The notes under the pieces: model-generated | Told to the model about the DNA's origin: nothing | The model's database searches: none | Seen by the model: the letters and a program-made list of their open reading frames with translations, nothing else | Shown: one piece after another, positions 29,051 through 30,500 of the stretch | Layout: each line of letters opens with the position of its first letter | How positions within the stretch are numbered: position 1 is the stretch's first letter | Position numbers and translations under genes: made by a program | From: Chrysomallon squamiferum | Lineage: Eukaryota > Mollusca > Gastropoda > Neomphalida > Peltospiridae | Direction of reading: 5' to 3' | Assembly: GCA_012295275.1 (NCBI GenBank) | Contig: CM022666.1 | Coordinates: forward strand, 9,012,423 to 9,042,922 | Length of the DNA stretch: 30,500 bases

Positions 29051-30319
29051 ATGTTTGTCTGTGTGGGTATGCGTGGCTCTGTCTATGTCTGTTTTTCCAC
29101 AAAATATTTTTCTACTTAAACAAAAAGTTTTTGACATATCTGAAAATGAGGTTTTTAAGATGGGCTAAAGCTAAATGTACCTTAAAGTGGAAGAAAATAA
29201 GCTTAAATCTGTTTATTTTTAAATTAAAAAAAAAGAAAAGGAAAAAAGAAACATTTTAATAATTCACCAACATTTTTCACATTTAAATTCTTTAGAAAAC
29301 TTTTCTAGACTCATCATCTTTATTATTATTATTTTTTTTAATATGGAGTGTCCTGAGGGGTTTCACAACAAAATGGAAGTCCGTCACAATCACCTTTAAC
29401 TCAACAGGTAGTGAAGCTTGTCTGTACAAAAAACACTCAACAGGTGTACTGTGTTCACCTGTAGAAGAACAGTTAACATTACATTTCACACCACAACATC
29501 AAAGTAAAAACACTGATGGATTTTGTCACTCCACTGTCATACCTCAATGGTTTTTTAATATATTTTATTTTCAAAGAAGCAGCATGATACTAAGACTGTC
29601 CAGAAGGTGAGAAGAAAGATGTATTCAGCTAAATACTGCCCTGAGCAGACAAGCACACACATAACACGCCCTCCCCTGGGCTCTCAGAATGTTTATCTAG
29701 GATACATTGTCACATGTCAGAAGCTGACAGGAAAACAAAATCTTACAAAATGAAGAGGTTTGTTTACTGTAACAGTTATATACACGTTTTTCTTATCGTT
29801 ATTTATATTTAAAATATTGCTAATGTTTTTAAAAATTCACCATACATGATTATGTTATTTTGTATATTAATAACATAATCAAAACTAATTATAGTGTGTG
29901 TATGTTTATATACATTCACACACACAAACATACACAGTGCACATTTACCTAAATATGGGTGACAATTATTATGTATAGTGAATATTCAGGGGTTAATGAT
30001 TCAAGTATGTATTATCTAATGTAAACCGATATTCTCAATATTATTACAATCAAAATAGCTTCTTTAAATATCATCAGATATTGATGACATAAATATATAC
30101 ATATCCATACTAACATACACATACACCACATACATGCTCATATTCAAGCTCAGTTACACAAATATATTCTGACACATTCCTATACACTTAAATACAAATA
30201 TTCCGTCAATACAAATTTATTCAACTTGTTACAGATCTGAAAATAAATATTTAAAACAAAAAAACAAAACATTATTTAAAATTCAGGGTGATAAATTAAC
30301 AATTGTTTTCATCAGTTGT

Positions 30320-30341
30320 AAAAAAAAAAAAAAAAAAAAAA
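30320..30341. repeat. Poly-A run (22)
   Basis: Uninterrupted A run on the plus strand, so poly-T in the transcribed strand. Confidence 0.95.
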
Positions 30342-30500
30342 CAAAGGTAATAATAAACATTTTTAAAACCATTTGAAAGAATAATAAATAAATAAATAAT
30401 AAATAAATAAAATGTCTTTTTTCCCATACCAAATCTATTAAAAAAACAAACAAAACATCACAGTATGACAACAAAGAAATCTAGATCGAATTATAATTTT

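Larger units (their letters stand above)
28397..30500. other. Intron upstream of exon a (5'-incomplete)
   Basis: At least 2.1 kb. I searched for the preceding UTX exon (human ...FLYGLGLVYFHYNAFQW) in the minus strand and did not find it, so it lies beyond 30500. Contains the CA- and GT-rich tracts (28619-28672, 28981-29049), an A22 run (30320-30341) and an AATA array (30382-30411). Confidence 0.75.

Noticed and set aside
28813-29259. Open frames rich in His-Thr or Val-Cys on both strands
   Set aside because: They are translations of the (GT)n/(CA)n microsatellite and its edges.
29292-29489. Minus-strand open frame with an acceptor-like CTTCTACAG before it
   Set aside because: It shows no similarity to the missing N-terminal TPR segment of UTX, has no matching donor, and ends in repeat-derived Asn/Lys. 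It contains a small ACAGGTG/CACCTGT inverted repeat, so a repeat origin is more likely.
1-30500. Bacterial-type systems, CRISPR arrays, tRNA or rRNA genes, viral or transposase genes
   Set aside because: The direct repeats are diverged minisatellites without unique spacers. No cloverleaf with conserved loops, no rRNA segment and no transposase or reverse transcriptase motif was seen. The intron-exon gene shows that this is eukaryotic nuclear DNA.

Overview
This is an AT-rich, intron-rich animal (metazoan) sequence. It holds one recognisable protein-coding gene, on the minus strand: a KDM6A/UTX-type histone H3 lysine-27 demethylase. The spliced exons read in a single frame, and every junction follows the GT-AG rule. 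Twenty-four exons between 28396 and 6251 give 3787 coding bases: one base of a split codon, 1261 codons and a stop. The 5' end of the gene, with the first exons, start codon and promoter, lies beyond base 30500. Residue numbers below count from the first complete codon in the window. The species cannot be named. The divergence from vertebrate UTX, the small introns and the abundance of ATT, AAAT and CA microsatellites fit an invertebrate, perhaps a lophotrochozoan such as a mollusc, but that is only an inference.

Layout, read along the gene (descending coordinates). 30500-28397 is upstream intron with a long GT/CA microsatellite. 28396-17456 carries six exons of TPR repeats. 16894-12418 carries the low-complexity Q/S/P-rich linker, including one 876-bp exon. 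12125-9628 carries the conserved segment leading to the catalytic core. 9201-7385 carries the JmjC domain, with the Fe(II) ligands (HQE and a distal His) and the predicted 2-oxoglutarate contacts intact. 7000-6251 carries the C-terminal zinc-binding module. 6250-1 holds the 3' flank or 3' UTR, several degenerate tandem repeats, and a coding-like patch at 4455-4547 that may be the true last exon.

The gene product would act in the nucleus. By family knowledge, the TPR part contacts KMT2C/D (MLL3/4) COMPASS-like complexes and the JmjC plus zinc module removes methyl groups from H3K27me3/me2. The sequence looks intact and functional.

The most interesting observations are local. (1) An internal GTGAGT donor in the last recognised exon is phase-compatible with a hidden terminal exon 1.8 kb downstream. 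(2) The end of exon 6, with its splice donor, is duplicated, so that an in-frame poly-Asp insertion is possible. (3) The acceptor and first bases of exon 22 are duplicated as a decoy. (4) A row of CAGGT motifs follows the exon 4 donor. (5) The linker has three clustered consensus SUMOylation motifs and a helix-like acidic island. (6) Two introns carry minisatellites with a period near 30 bp. I found no new multi-gene system, no RNA gene, no CRISPR array and no intact mobile element.
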